From assembly GCA_003555185.1 (NCBI GenBank), contig PWFZ01000150.1:1-10865 (forward strand): a stretch of 10,865 nt of DNA. The letters are read 5' to 3'. Below are positions 1-5,298 of this stretch, piece by piece. The notes under the pieces are model-generated. The model ran no database searches, had not been told where the DNA came from, and saw only the letters and a program-made list of their open reading frames with translations. The DNA is from Balneolaceae bacterium. Its GTDB lineage: Bacteria; Bacteroidota; Rhodothermia; Balneolales; Balneolaceae. The stretch's first letter is position 1. Each line of letters begins with the position of its first letter. A program made the position numbers and the translations under genes.

Positions 1-317
1 GCATCAGCCTCTTTTTTTGAAAGGGTCATTGGCTTTTCGATGATCACGTGCTTATCAGCAAGCAGTGCAAAACGTGCCTGGTTAAAATGAATGGCGTTTG
101 GTGTTGTAATCACCACAAGATCTATTAAATCATCCTTTAACAAATCTTTCAAATCCTGAACTATTTCAATATTTGGATGATTATCCCGTGCCTCAGCACC
201 GGTTCTCTGAACGACTTTTTTTATCTGCAATCCCTTTACAGATTGAATAATAGGAAAGTGAAAAGTCTTTGCCGAACTACCGTAACCTACTATGCCTACG
301 CAAATGGGCTTTGACAT
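1..317 (-). CDS. Gfo/Idh/MocA family oxidoreductase, N-terminal part (runs off window start)
   Basis: Reading the minus strand from an ATG at 317 gives an open frame of 105 codons that continues beyond base 1. It begins MSKPICVGIVGYGSSAKTF, a Rossmann nucleotide-binding start with the GxGxxA-like turn GYGSSA at about residues 11-16. Further in are VVITTPNAIH (about 69-78) and VIIEKPMTLS (about 91-100). The EKP motif and the preceding TPN(x)xH stretch are hallmarks of the NAD(P)-binding half of Gfo/Idh/MocA dehydrogenases, whose EKP lysine lies near the active site. Only the cofactor domain is visible, so the substrate (sugar, inositol or biliverdin-like) cannot be named. No clear ribosome binding site is seen. 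The upstream neighbour on the same strand ends with a terminator, so this gene is probably transcribed separately from it. Confidence 0.9.
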   Translation of the reverse strand, partial: MSKPICVGIVGYGSSAKTFHFPIIQSVKGLQIKKVVQRTGAEARDNHPNIEIVQDLKDLLKDDLIDLVVITTPNAIHFNQARFALLADKHVIIEKPMTLSKKEAD

Positions 318-413
318 AAAATGCTGATTATAAAATTTGAATGATTTTTGTTCTCTGATAAAATAGCTTACCTCTATATTAGATAGCAGGTTCAAATCAT
401 CATTCCAAGTCTT

Positions 414-460
414 AAAACAAAAAAAGGTTGAAGAGATGACAAATAACTACTTCAACCTTA
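414..460 (-). terminator. Rho-independent terminator of the DUF2892 gene
   Basis: A perfect 10-bp stem (AAGGTTGAAG at 424-433, CTTCAACCTT at 450-459) encloses a 16-nt loop. On the minus strand the stem is followed by a run of seven T (bases 425 down to 419), then GTTTT. It lies about 40 bp past the stop codon of the minus-strand gene at 500-721, the right place and polarity to end that transcript. Confidence 0.8.
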
Positions 461-499
461 ACCCTAAAGTCATCAAGAAATCTTTAGCAAAAATATTAT

Positions 500-721
500 T
501 TAATTTTCTCGTTCTAAACCCGGGTCACAAGTCGATGCTTTAAAATACCAGTAAATCGGGCACCAGGAAACTACACCGGACGCTATGGGAATAATCCCTA
601 TCAGACCCCAAAGAGATTCAGTTACAAATCCAATTCCCAAAATAACGATACCAATTACTACTCGTATCACTGTATCTGCATTTCCTACATTTTTTTTCAT
701 GATTGTCATAATGTTCACCAT
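500..721 (-). CDS. DUF2892 (YgaP-like) small inner-membrane protein
   Basis: This is a 73-residue protein, or 66 if translation starts at the third in-frame ATG at 700. That ATG gives MKKNVGNAD, the usual beginning of this family, so the shorter start is preferred. Two hydrophobic segments (about residues 18-34 and 38-52) are separated by a short turn. They are followed by WCPIYW and a second cysteine in ASTC (C54 and C65), the signature C-terminus of DUF2892 proteins. Relatives are often linked to rhodanese or sulfur-handling proteins, but no such neighbour is seen here, so the function is unknown. It is probably a single-gene transcript: a terminator follows it, and about 120 bp of apparently empty DNA separates its start from the repeat block beginning near 848. 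Confidence 0.85.
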   Translation of the reverse strand: MVNIMTIMKKNVGNADTVIRVVIGIVILGIGFVTESLWGLIGIIPIASGVVSWCPIYWYFKASTCDPGLEREN

Positions 722-847
722 TTATTGAGTTTTATACTTCTCTTCTTTTTGAAACTGTACATCATTTATTTCACTTATAGAATACACAGAAACATCCACT
801 CCCATTGTAATGGTAGCCATGGTGTTGATGTAGGGGAAATACTTACA

Positions 848-960
848 TGAACCCCTCGGACGGGGACGTCCGGGTTACGTAACCCGAAGCTCCCGCTTCG
901 GCACCACTACTTGCGAAATACATACTCATCCCAAGGCACATCACTGGAAAAATCACATTT
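848..960. repeat. REP-like palindromic unit, family 1, copy 1 (three hairpins plus tail)
   Basis: Three consecutive palindromes overlap at their edges. The first is CGGACG-GGGA-CGTCCG at 857-872. The second is GGGTTAC/GTAACCC at 872-885. The third is CCGAAGC-TCCC-GCTTCGG at 884-901. A tail beginning CACCACTACTT follows. The unit is repeated with a 135-bp period at 983-1095, the tail included at roughly 70% identity. This points to tandem duplication of the whole unit next to the RAYT gene. Confidence 0.85.
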
Positions 961-970
961 AATAATTGAT

Positions 971-1095
971 TACCAAGCCTTGCGGAACCCTCGGACGGGG
1001 ACGTCCGGGCTACGTAACCCGAAGCATCTGCTTCGGAACCACTACTTACAAAAGAGAAGCTCATCCCGTGATACATCGCTGGGAATGCATGCATT
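971..1095. repeat. REP-like palindromic unit, family 1, copy 2 (abuts the RAYT stop codon)
   Basis: The hairpins are CGGACG-GGGA-CGTCCG (992-1007), an imperfect GGGCTAC/GTAACCC (1007-1020) and CCGAAGCA/TGCTTCGG (1019-1036). In the third, the loop-closing A/T pair is new relative to copy 1. The tail runs to within 2 bp of the RAYT stop codon at 1098. The 14 bp before the unit, TACCAAGCCTTGCG at 971-984, recur exactly before copy 3 at 1821-1834, so the two copies are long direct repeats on either side of the transposase gene. Confidence 0.85.
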
Positions 1096-1097
1096 AA

Positions 1098-1721
1098 TTA
1101 CAAGTACTCGGCAAACTCAGGCTTGCAGTAAGTATATGGCCACTGTTTCCATTCGTTTATGAGTCCAGCTTTTACCGGGTTATATAGAGTGTATTTCAGA
1201 GTATTTTCAAGTTCAGCTTCATCACGAATAACCCTGTCATAGCTTTCATATTGCCAGAATGATCCCTTTCGGACAAGCAGTTTGTTTGCCTCTTTAGCTG
1301 TATAAGATTTAATATTTTTCATGATTGATGTCACCGGCAAATTAACATCATACTGTTCCAGATGGCGAAATACGAAGTGAACATGATTTGACATGATAGT
1401 AAATGCATATAAATCATAACGAGTTTGGTCATAAAAGTGTAAGGAATCAACTACTATTTTAGCCACTTTTTTATTGGATAACCAAATTGGACCAGTTAAC
1501 TCTCTATCTAAAAAATCATCAAATGACCTAAATATTTTGGCCTCGAATTTGTCTACTAGTTCACTCTCTTTTGATTCTTTTTTCAACTTCTTGAGTTGAT
1601 GATATTTTTCTTTTAAATGTGTTATTACCTCCTTAGGTAAGGAACCAGCTAATCTAAATGTAACGAAAAACTCTGCTCCCTTTGGCTGCCAATGTGGTAG
1701 ATTCCTCCTGTAAAAATCCAT
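1098..1721 (-). CDS. REP-associated tyrosine transposase (RAYT, Y1_Tnp family)
   Basis: This complete 207-residue protein belongs to the IS200/IS605-like HUH single-strand nuclease superfamily, RAYT branch. It opens with YRRNLPHWQPKGAEFFVTFR, the typical RAYT N-terminus. The metal-binding HUH motif is MSNHVHFVF (His113 and His115). The candidate catalytic tyrosine is Tyr161 in FWQYESYDRVIRD, followed by the family's conserved NPVKAGL at 181-187. Residues 40-60 are unusually lysine/glutamate rich. RAYTs are thought to cut and join REP palindromes as single-stranded DNA. Here family-1 palindromes lie on both sides, one ending 2 bp past the stop and one starting about 100 bp upstream of the ATG, which suggests they are its substrates. 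The ORF has no frameshift and all motifs, so it may be active. No clear promoter or ribosome binding site is seen. Confidence 0.93.
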   Translation of the reverse strand: MDFYRRNLPHWQPKGAEFFVTFRLAGSLPKEVITHLKEKYHQLKKLKKESKESELVDKFEAKIFRSFDDFLDRELTGPIWLSNKKVAKIVVDSLHFYDQTRYDLYAFTIMSNHVHFVFRHLEQYDVNLPVTSIMKNIKSYTAKEANKLLVRKGSFWQYESYDRVIRDEAELENTLKYTLYNPVKAGLINEWKQWPYTYCKPEFAEYL

Positions 1722-1820
1722 TATACAAAGCTTAAATTGATAACGTAGTCAAAAGATTCAGATTCATAATGTTACAAGAACAAACTCATTTCTCAAAACA
1801 ATTGTCAATCTATGATAAAA

Positions 1821-1880
1821 TACCAAGCCTTGCGAAACCCTCGGACGAGGACGTCCGGGCTACGTAACCCGAAGCTCCCG
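1821..1880. repeat. REP-like unit, family 1, copy 3 (interrupted in its third hairpin)
   Basis: It matches copy 2 from TACCAAGCCTTGCG onward with few changes. Hairpin 1 is CGGACG-AGGA-CGTCCG (1842-1857), followed by GGGCTACGTAACCC. It then breaks off after GAAGCTCCCG at 1880, in the middle of the third hairpin, exactly where the inverted-repeat element at 1881-2113 begins. A diverged copy of the third hairpin, CCGTAGCTCCTGTTTCGG, appears beyond that element at about 2125-2142 and may be the remaining part. Confidence 0.75.
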
Positions 1881-2113
1881 CTATTTCATCGTATGTGGAA
1901 AAACCCCAGGCTGAAAGCCTGATATAGTGTGAATGTCGCCAAAGCAGATCCCTCCATTTCGAAAGACCATTTCGCAACCAACATCTAATTTTACGAAACG
2001 AAATCTATTCCAGGCCTTCAGCCTGATGCTTTGACTCGACCTCCATTCCCGGGGTGTTGCCCCGGGCTGTGATATAACAGGCTTTCAGCCTATGGGACTA
2101 TACCATGAAATAG
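1881..2113. mobile_element. 233-bp MITE-like element with terminal inverted repeats, inserted in REP copy 3
   Basis: The ends are CTATTTCATCGTAT (1881-1894) and ATACCATGAAATAG (2100-2113), inverted repeats of 14 bp with one mismatch. The similarity continues inward for roughly 50 bp with gaps: both ends read AGGCTGAAAGCCTG followed by an AT-rich step when each is read inward. Four hairpins occur inside: CAGGCT-GAA-AGCCTG (1907-1921), CAGGC-CTTCA-GCCTG (2011-2025), CCCGGGG-TGTTG-CCCCGGG (2048-2066) and AGGCT-TTC-AGCCT (2079-2091). No ORF of useful size is present, so it would be non-autonomous. A target-site duplication is not obvious. It could alternatively be a composite of a second REP-like family. 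Confidence 0.6.
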
Positions 2114-2203
2114 ATAAATGAAATCCGTAGCTCCTGTTTCGGTATTAATTTGTCTTAATCTGTTTGATATAAACTTTACAATGGTAAACCCCTATTTGTT
2201 ACA

Positions 2204-2245
2204 CTCGGACGGGGACGTCCGAGTTACGTACACCACCATTATTTA
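2204..2245. repeat. REP-like unit, family 1, copy 4 (lacks hairpin 3)
   Basis: CTCGGACG-GGGA-CGTCCGAG at 2204-2223 is the first hairpin with a stem extended to 8 bp. GTTACGTA follows, and then directly CACCACCATTATTTA, which matches the CACCACTACTT tail of copies 1 and 2. The intervening third hairpin is missing, which suggests a deletion between the second palindrome and the tail. Confidence 0.75.
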
Positions 2246-2314
2246 GGTTTCCGCTCGCGGGTGATTGTCTTATTTTAAGCTTTATTAGAATTAAGAATTT
2301 AGAGGAAGAAAAAT

Positions 2315-2446
2315 GTCCCGCTTTGAAGGGGGCTATGGGGGATGATTTTTAGTGACTTCAACTATTTGCGTTGTTTATATACTTAATCAACGCTCATCAA
2401 GTCATCCCCCTGCTCTCTACGTTCGCCTCCCCCTTCAAAGGGGGAC
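2315..2446. repeat. Large imperfect inverted repeat upstream of ade
   Basis: The left arm, 2315-2344, starts GTCCCGCTTTGAAGGGGG and ends GGGGGATGA. The right arm, 2402-2446, starts TCATCCCCC and ends CCCCCTTCAAAGGGGGAC. The outer 18 bp pair with one mismatch and the inner 9 bp pair perfectly. The right arm has extra bases between the two blocks. About 57 bp of AT-rich DNA lies in the loop. G-run/C-run palindromes with this TTTGAAGGGGG core are widespread intergenic repeats in Bacteroidetes-like genomes (recalled, not searched). The right arm ends 32 bp before the ade start codon, so a transcript crossing it could fold just ahead of translation. Confidence 0.7.
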
Positions 2447-2478
2447 TTTTGAAACATTAATTTATTTAAGTTCTATAT

Positions 2479-4119
2479 ATGACTACAATTCAAGGAATAA
2501 TGATAGACCCGGTTCAACGAAAGCAATTTACCGGTGAAATAGAGATTGAAAACGGCAAAATTAAAGACGTAAGAGAAGTCTCAACAAAAGTCCCGGATCA
2601 ATACATCATGCCCGGTTTTGTTGATTCACACATCCATATCGAAAGCTCCATGCTGATTCCGTCCGAATTTGCACGTCTTGCAGTCCGACACGGAACGGTA
2701 GCAACGGTTTCTGACCCTCATGAAATTGCCAATGTGTGCGGCATTGAAGGCGTTGAATACATGATAGAGAACGGAAATAAAGTGCCGCTGAAATTCAATT
2801 TTGGAGCTCCCTCCTGTGTGCCTGCAAATCCGTTCGAAACGGCCGGTGCTGAACTCGATGTTGATGCGGTTGAATCGCTTTTAAAACGGGATGATATTCT
2901 CTACCTCGCCGAAATGATGAACTGGCCGGGAGTGCTGAATGATGATCCCGATGTACTCGCGAAAATCGCAGCTGCCAAAAAGCTTGGCAAACCTGTAGAT
3001 GGCCACGCGCCGGGACTCAAAGGTGAAGCTGCCCAAAAATATGCCAATGCGGGAATTTCAACCGATCACGAGTGTTTTACCATCGAGGAGGCACGGGACA
3101 AGCTAAAAGCAGGAATGATTATTGCCATTCGCGAAGGAAGCGCCGCAAAAAACTACAAAGCGCTGATTCCCCTGCTCGCTGAGGCGCCGGATAAAATCTT
3201 ATTTTGCTCTGATGATAAACACCCCGACGATCTGGTTGTTGGTCACATCAACCTGCTTGCCGCGCGATCGCTAAAATTGGGCCATAACCTGTTTGATACG
3301 TTGCGAGCCTGCTCGGTAAATACGGTGAACCACTACGGGTTGAATGTGGGACTACTTCAGCCGGGCGATCCCGCCGATTTTGTTGTGGTTGATGATCTAG
3401 ATGCCATGCACGTCACTCAAACATGGATTGACGGAGTTTGCGTGTACAAAGATGGGTCTGTTTTGTTTGATGATGTAGATTCTACCCGCATCAACAATTT
3501 CTCAAAATCTACGTTTACTCCTGGTGATTTTGCTTTTAAGACAGGTTCAGAATCTTCAACTATAGAAATGCCCGCCATTGTACCCGAAGACGGTGAACTG
3601 ATGACCGGGAAGTCAATGGAACAGTTAGCTGTTAAAGACGGACAAGTTCTGGCTGACCCCGATCGGGATATTTTGAAAGTGACGGTTGTCAATCGCTATA
3701 AAAAAGCGAAGCCCGCCGTGGGATTCATCAAAAATTTCGGGTTGAAAGATGGAGCCATTGCATCATCCGTTGCCCATGATTGTCACAACATCATTGCCGT
3801 TGGAACGAGTGACGAGCAACTCAGTGAAGTGGTTAATTTAGTAATGGAAGCGGAAGGCGGGGTGGCTGTCGTCAATCAAGACCTACAGAAAGTACTTGCA
3901 CTACCTGTAGGGGGAATTATGAGTGATCGTCCGGGTGATGAAGTGGGTGCTGAATATCAAAAGCTAACACATATGGCAAAAGAGATGGGCAGTACGCTTA
4001 ACTCTCCATTTATGACCATCTCATTTATGGCCCTGTTAGTAATTCCCAGCCTGAAAATGAGCGATTTGGGTCTGTTTGATGGAGATAAATTCGAGTTTTT
4101 GTATAGAACGGAATCATAA
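2479..4119 (+). CDS. ade: Adenine deaminase
   Basis: This 546-residue enzyme hydrolyses adenine to hypoxanthine and ammonia in cytoplasmic purine salvage. It belongs to the amidohydrolase superfamily, adenine deaminase branch. The metal-binding HxH lies in GFVDSHIHIESSM (His51, His53), with Glu55 in the family-specific HIHIES. Further conserved blocks are DGHAPG (174-179), STDHE with His197, IREGS (217-221) and FCSDDKHPDD (242-251), which carries the catalytic aspartate. The C-terminal part is present through GGIMSDRPG to the end, so the length fits the usual 540-600 residues. The ATG at 2479 gives MTTIQGIMIDPVQRKQFTGE, aligning with the family N-terminus. No Shine-Dalgarno sequence is seen. 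The gene appears to be a single transcription unit, with repeats on both sides, and is probably a core gene beside an accessory island. Confidence 0.95.
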   Translation: MTTIQGIMIDPVQRKQFTGEIEIENGKIKDVREVSTKVPDQYIMPGFVDSHIHIESSMLIPSEFARLAVRHGTVATVSDPHEIANVCGIEGVEYMIENGNKVPLKFNFGAPSCVPANPFETAGAELDVDAVESLLKRDDILYLAEMMNWPGVLNDDPDVLAKIAAAKKLGKPVDGHAPGLKGEAAQKYANAGISTDHECFTIEEARDKLKAGMIIAIREGSAAKNYKALIPLLAEAPDKILFCSDDKHPDDLVVGHINLLAARSLKLGHNLFDTLRACSVNTVNHYGLNVGLLQPGDPADFVVVDDLDAMHVTQTWIDGVCVYKDGSVLFDDVDSTRINNFSKSTFTPGDFAFKTGSESSTIEMPAIVPEDGELMTGKSMEQLAVKDGQVLADPDRDILKVTVVNRYKKAKPAVGFIKNFGLKDGAIASSVAHDCHNIIAVGTSDEQLSEVVNLVMEAEGGVAVVNQDLQKVLALPVGGIMSDRPGDEVGAEYQKLTHMAKEMGSTLNSPFMTISFMALLVIPSLKMSDLGLFDGDKFEFLYRTES

Positions 4120-4128
4120 TTTTATTAA

Positions 4129-4215
4129 ATCTCATCATGGAGCTCTGCTCCGTGATGCACAGCAGGCAGCTGGAGCTGCCACTCTTCGTGACGCAGCAGA
4201 GCTGCGTGACGAGAT
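4129..4215. repeat. Multi-hairpin repeat, family 2, copy A
   Basis: The ends ATCTCATC (4129-4136) and GACGAGAT (4208-4215) are inverted repeats with one mismatch. Between them lie three hairpins. The first has stem arms 4134-4143 and 4147-4156 around GGAGC-TCT-GCTCC. The second is GGCAGCT-GG-AGCTGCC (4165-4180). The third is ACGCAGC-AGA-GCTGCGT (4191-4207). This is the fullest of four copies. It lies between the convergent ends of ade (+) and the decayed toxin gene (-). Confidence 0.85.
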
Positions 4216-4269
4216 GTGAAAAGTTGCCGAATGAAATGTGTCTTCAGTTGATAATTGTTATAACTCCAA

Positions 4270-4581
4270 TTATTTTCTTGATTCCCAATAACCCGGTTTT
4301 CGTCTAATATGCTTTACAGCATAAATTGTGACTATTTTTTTCGGAAATGTCATAAATAATTTCATAGGGCTCATTTTTTACGCGAAGCGAAATCGGTCAA
4401 GCAAAATTCTTCGGTCTTGATTGGTAAGTAAAGAACCAGATTTGGGATATGCGAGTGCCTGAGCGATAGCTTCTTCTATTTCATCAAGAAATTCAGCGCC
4501 AAGCCCCACAGATTTTTCTTCATAATACTGAATTGAACTAGTAAGTTCTTTTGCAGCATCAGGATGATATTGGAAAGTCAT
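4270..4581 (-). pseudogene. RelE/ParE-family toxin, frameshifted remnant
   Basis: The minus-strand ATG at 4581 starts MTFQYHPDAAKELTSSIQYY, continuing YEEKSVGLGAEFLDEIEEA, a typical RelE/ParE toxin N-terminus. Translation stops after 67 codons at TAA 4378-4380, following LLDRFRFA. The expected next segment is present in a neighbouring frame (VKNEPYEIIYDISEK). The expected C-terminus, IVTIYAVKHIRRKPGYWESR, is back in the original frame and ends at TAA 4270-4272. Thus there appear to be two compensating indels: one base lost near 4380, and one extra A in a seven-A run (minus strand, about 4335-4341). An intact ancestor would be about 103 residues, normal for the family. The truncated 67-residue product lacks the final beta strand and the C-terminal segment, so it is probably inactive. 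Its antitoxin partner is the 3' half of the ORF just upstream. Confidence 0.8.
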
Positions 4582-4594
4582 TTATTAAGAAGTT

Positions 4595-4759
4595 TCAAGC
4601 ATCTTTATGAACTTCATGTCCTGCAATAGGCGTTACTTTACCTGATTTAATTTCTGCTTTTCGTCGTTTGACTTCATCAATCCAGGCTTGTTCAATATCA
4701 TCATAGTCGACAAGCTTGTTTAGCTTATACAATGCCTGATTGGCCCAGACTACTTCCAC
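4595..4759 (-). pseudogene. Chimeric ORF: start of a ParE-type toxin fused to the C-terminal half of an addiction-module antitoxin
   Basis: This frame is 54 codons from GTG at 4759 to TGA at 4595-4597. Residues 1-19, VEVVWANQALYKLNKLVDY, look like the first strand and helix of a RelE/ParE-type toxin. The GTG overlaps the stop codon region of the upstream phd gene, as expected for the toxin partner of phd. Residues 20-54, beginning DDIEQAWIDEVKRRKAEIKS and ending GKVTPIAGHEVHKDA, look like the C-terminal half of TIGR02574-type addiction-module antitoxins. Those normally sit just before a RelE toxin, as here: 13 bp separate the stop from the toxin ATG. The simplest reading is that a deletion removed most of the toxin of one TA module and the N-terminal half of the antitoxin of the next. 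Alternatively it is an intact antitoxin with an unusual N-terminus. The family assignments are from memory. Confidence 0.7.
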
Positions 4760-5043
4760 TTGGCTAGGTTTTCTTTAATCCGCTTTTTGGCTTCTTCATG
4801 GGAAACAACATCACCTCTCGCTATTTGGCGTTCCGCTTCAATTAGCTCATCCATTAGATCGATTTTATCAACCATACGTTGATACTCAGATACATCCATT
4901 AAAACAGCCGCACTTTTGCCGTGCTGTGTCAAAACAATGGATCGCTTGTGTGTTTTGATGCGGTCGATAAAATCTGCTGCATGTTTTCGGAATTCGGAAA
5001 GTGGCTGGATATCTTGGTCTATTTCAATTCGTGCTGTGGCCAT
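4750..5043 (-). CDS. Phd/YefM-family antitoxin (apparently orphaned)
   Basis: This 97-residue protein starts MATARIEIDQDIQPLSEFRK. The segment ADFIDRIKTHKRSIVLTQHG followed by KSAAVLMDVSEYQ (about 23-55) is the characteristic Phd/YefM DNA-binding and dimerisation fold. The C-terminal tail (about 60-97) is charged and probably wraps the cognate toxin. The protein should repress its own operon through the palindrome at 5064-5080 and neutralise a RelE/ParE toxin. The following frame retains only about 19 toxin-like codons before switching to an unrelated antitoxin tail, so no intact toxin partner remains. The ATG at 5043 is preferred: it lies next to a TATAAT-like sequence (5048-5053) and 20 bp from the operator. 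The gene itself looks undamaged and may persist as a solitary anti-addiction repressor. Confidence 0.88.
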   Translation of the reverse strand: MATARIEIDQDIQPLSEFRKHAADFIDRIKTHKRSIVLTQHGKSAAVLMDVSEYQRMVDKIDLMDELIEAERQIARGDVVSHEEAKKRIKENLAKWK

Positions 5044-5063
5044 AATGATTATATTTTTTTAAA

Positions 5064-5080
5064 CGTACTTTAAAAGTACG
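5064..5080. promoter_or_regulatory. Palindromic operator upstream of phd
   Basis: CGTACTTTAAAAGTACG is a perfect 8-bp inverted repeat around a single central base. It begins 20 bp upstream of the phd ATG (minus strand). TATAAA on the minus strand at 5084-5089 and TATAAT at 5048-5053 are possible -10 boxes on either side. Phd-type antitoxins bind short palindromes overlapping their promoters, so this is a likely autoregulatory site. Its GTAC cores recur in the palindrome before yefM. Confidence 0.6.
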
Positions 5081-5137
5081 AAATTTATACGTAAGGGATA
5101 ACTCATGCCATGCATTAACCAATGTATGGTATCAAAC

Positions 5138-5212
5138 AGCTTTGCTCCGTGATGCACAGCAGGCAGCCGGAGCTGCCACTCTCCGTTACGCAGCAGAGCT
5201 GCTTGACGAGAT
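5138..5212. repeat. Multi-hairpin repeat, family 2, copy B
   Basis: It runs from AGCTTTGCTCCGTGATGCAC to GACGAGAT (5205-5212), in the same orientation as copy A and about 85% identical to it. The middle hairpin is GGCAGC-CGGA-GCTGCC. The third hairpin is weakened by GCTGCTT replacing GCTGCGT. It lies after the 3' end of the 277-codon minus-strand gene and upstream of phd. Confidence 0.85.
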
Positions 5213-5298
5213 GTAGAGTAAATTGTGGGAACCACACTTAGGCAAGAAACAGCAATGATCCGCAGTCTTATGACTGATGAAATTAACTGGTACGATTA

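Noticed and set aside
722..842. Possible short gene or RNA between the DUF2892 gene and the first repeat
   Set aside because: Only a short CCATT-GT-AATGG palindrome near 803-814 is visible, with no convincing ORF, promoter pair or RNA structure.
843..1094. Minus-strand ORF of 83 codons with an internal 45-residue repeat (SGYVxRTSPSEG)
   Set aside because: It is just the translation of the two tandem REP-like units. The peptide repeat follows the 135-bp DNA period and the palindromes explain the sequence. The overlapping plus-strand ORF at 911-1162 is rejected for the same reason.
2352..2537. Plus-strand ORF of 61 codons before and overlapping ade
   Set aside because: It lies in the loop and right arm of the inverted repeat and overlaps the ade start in another frame. 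It has no family-like features.
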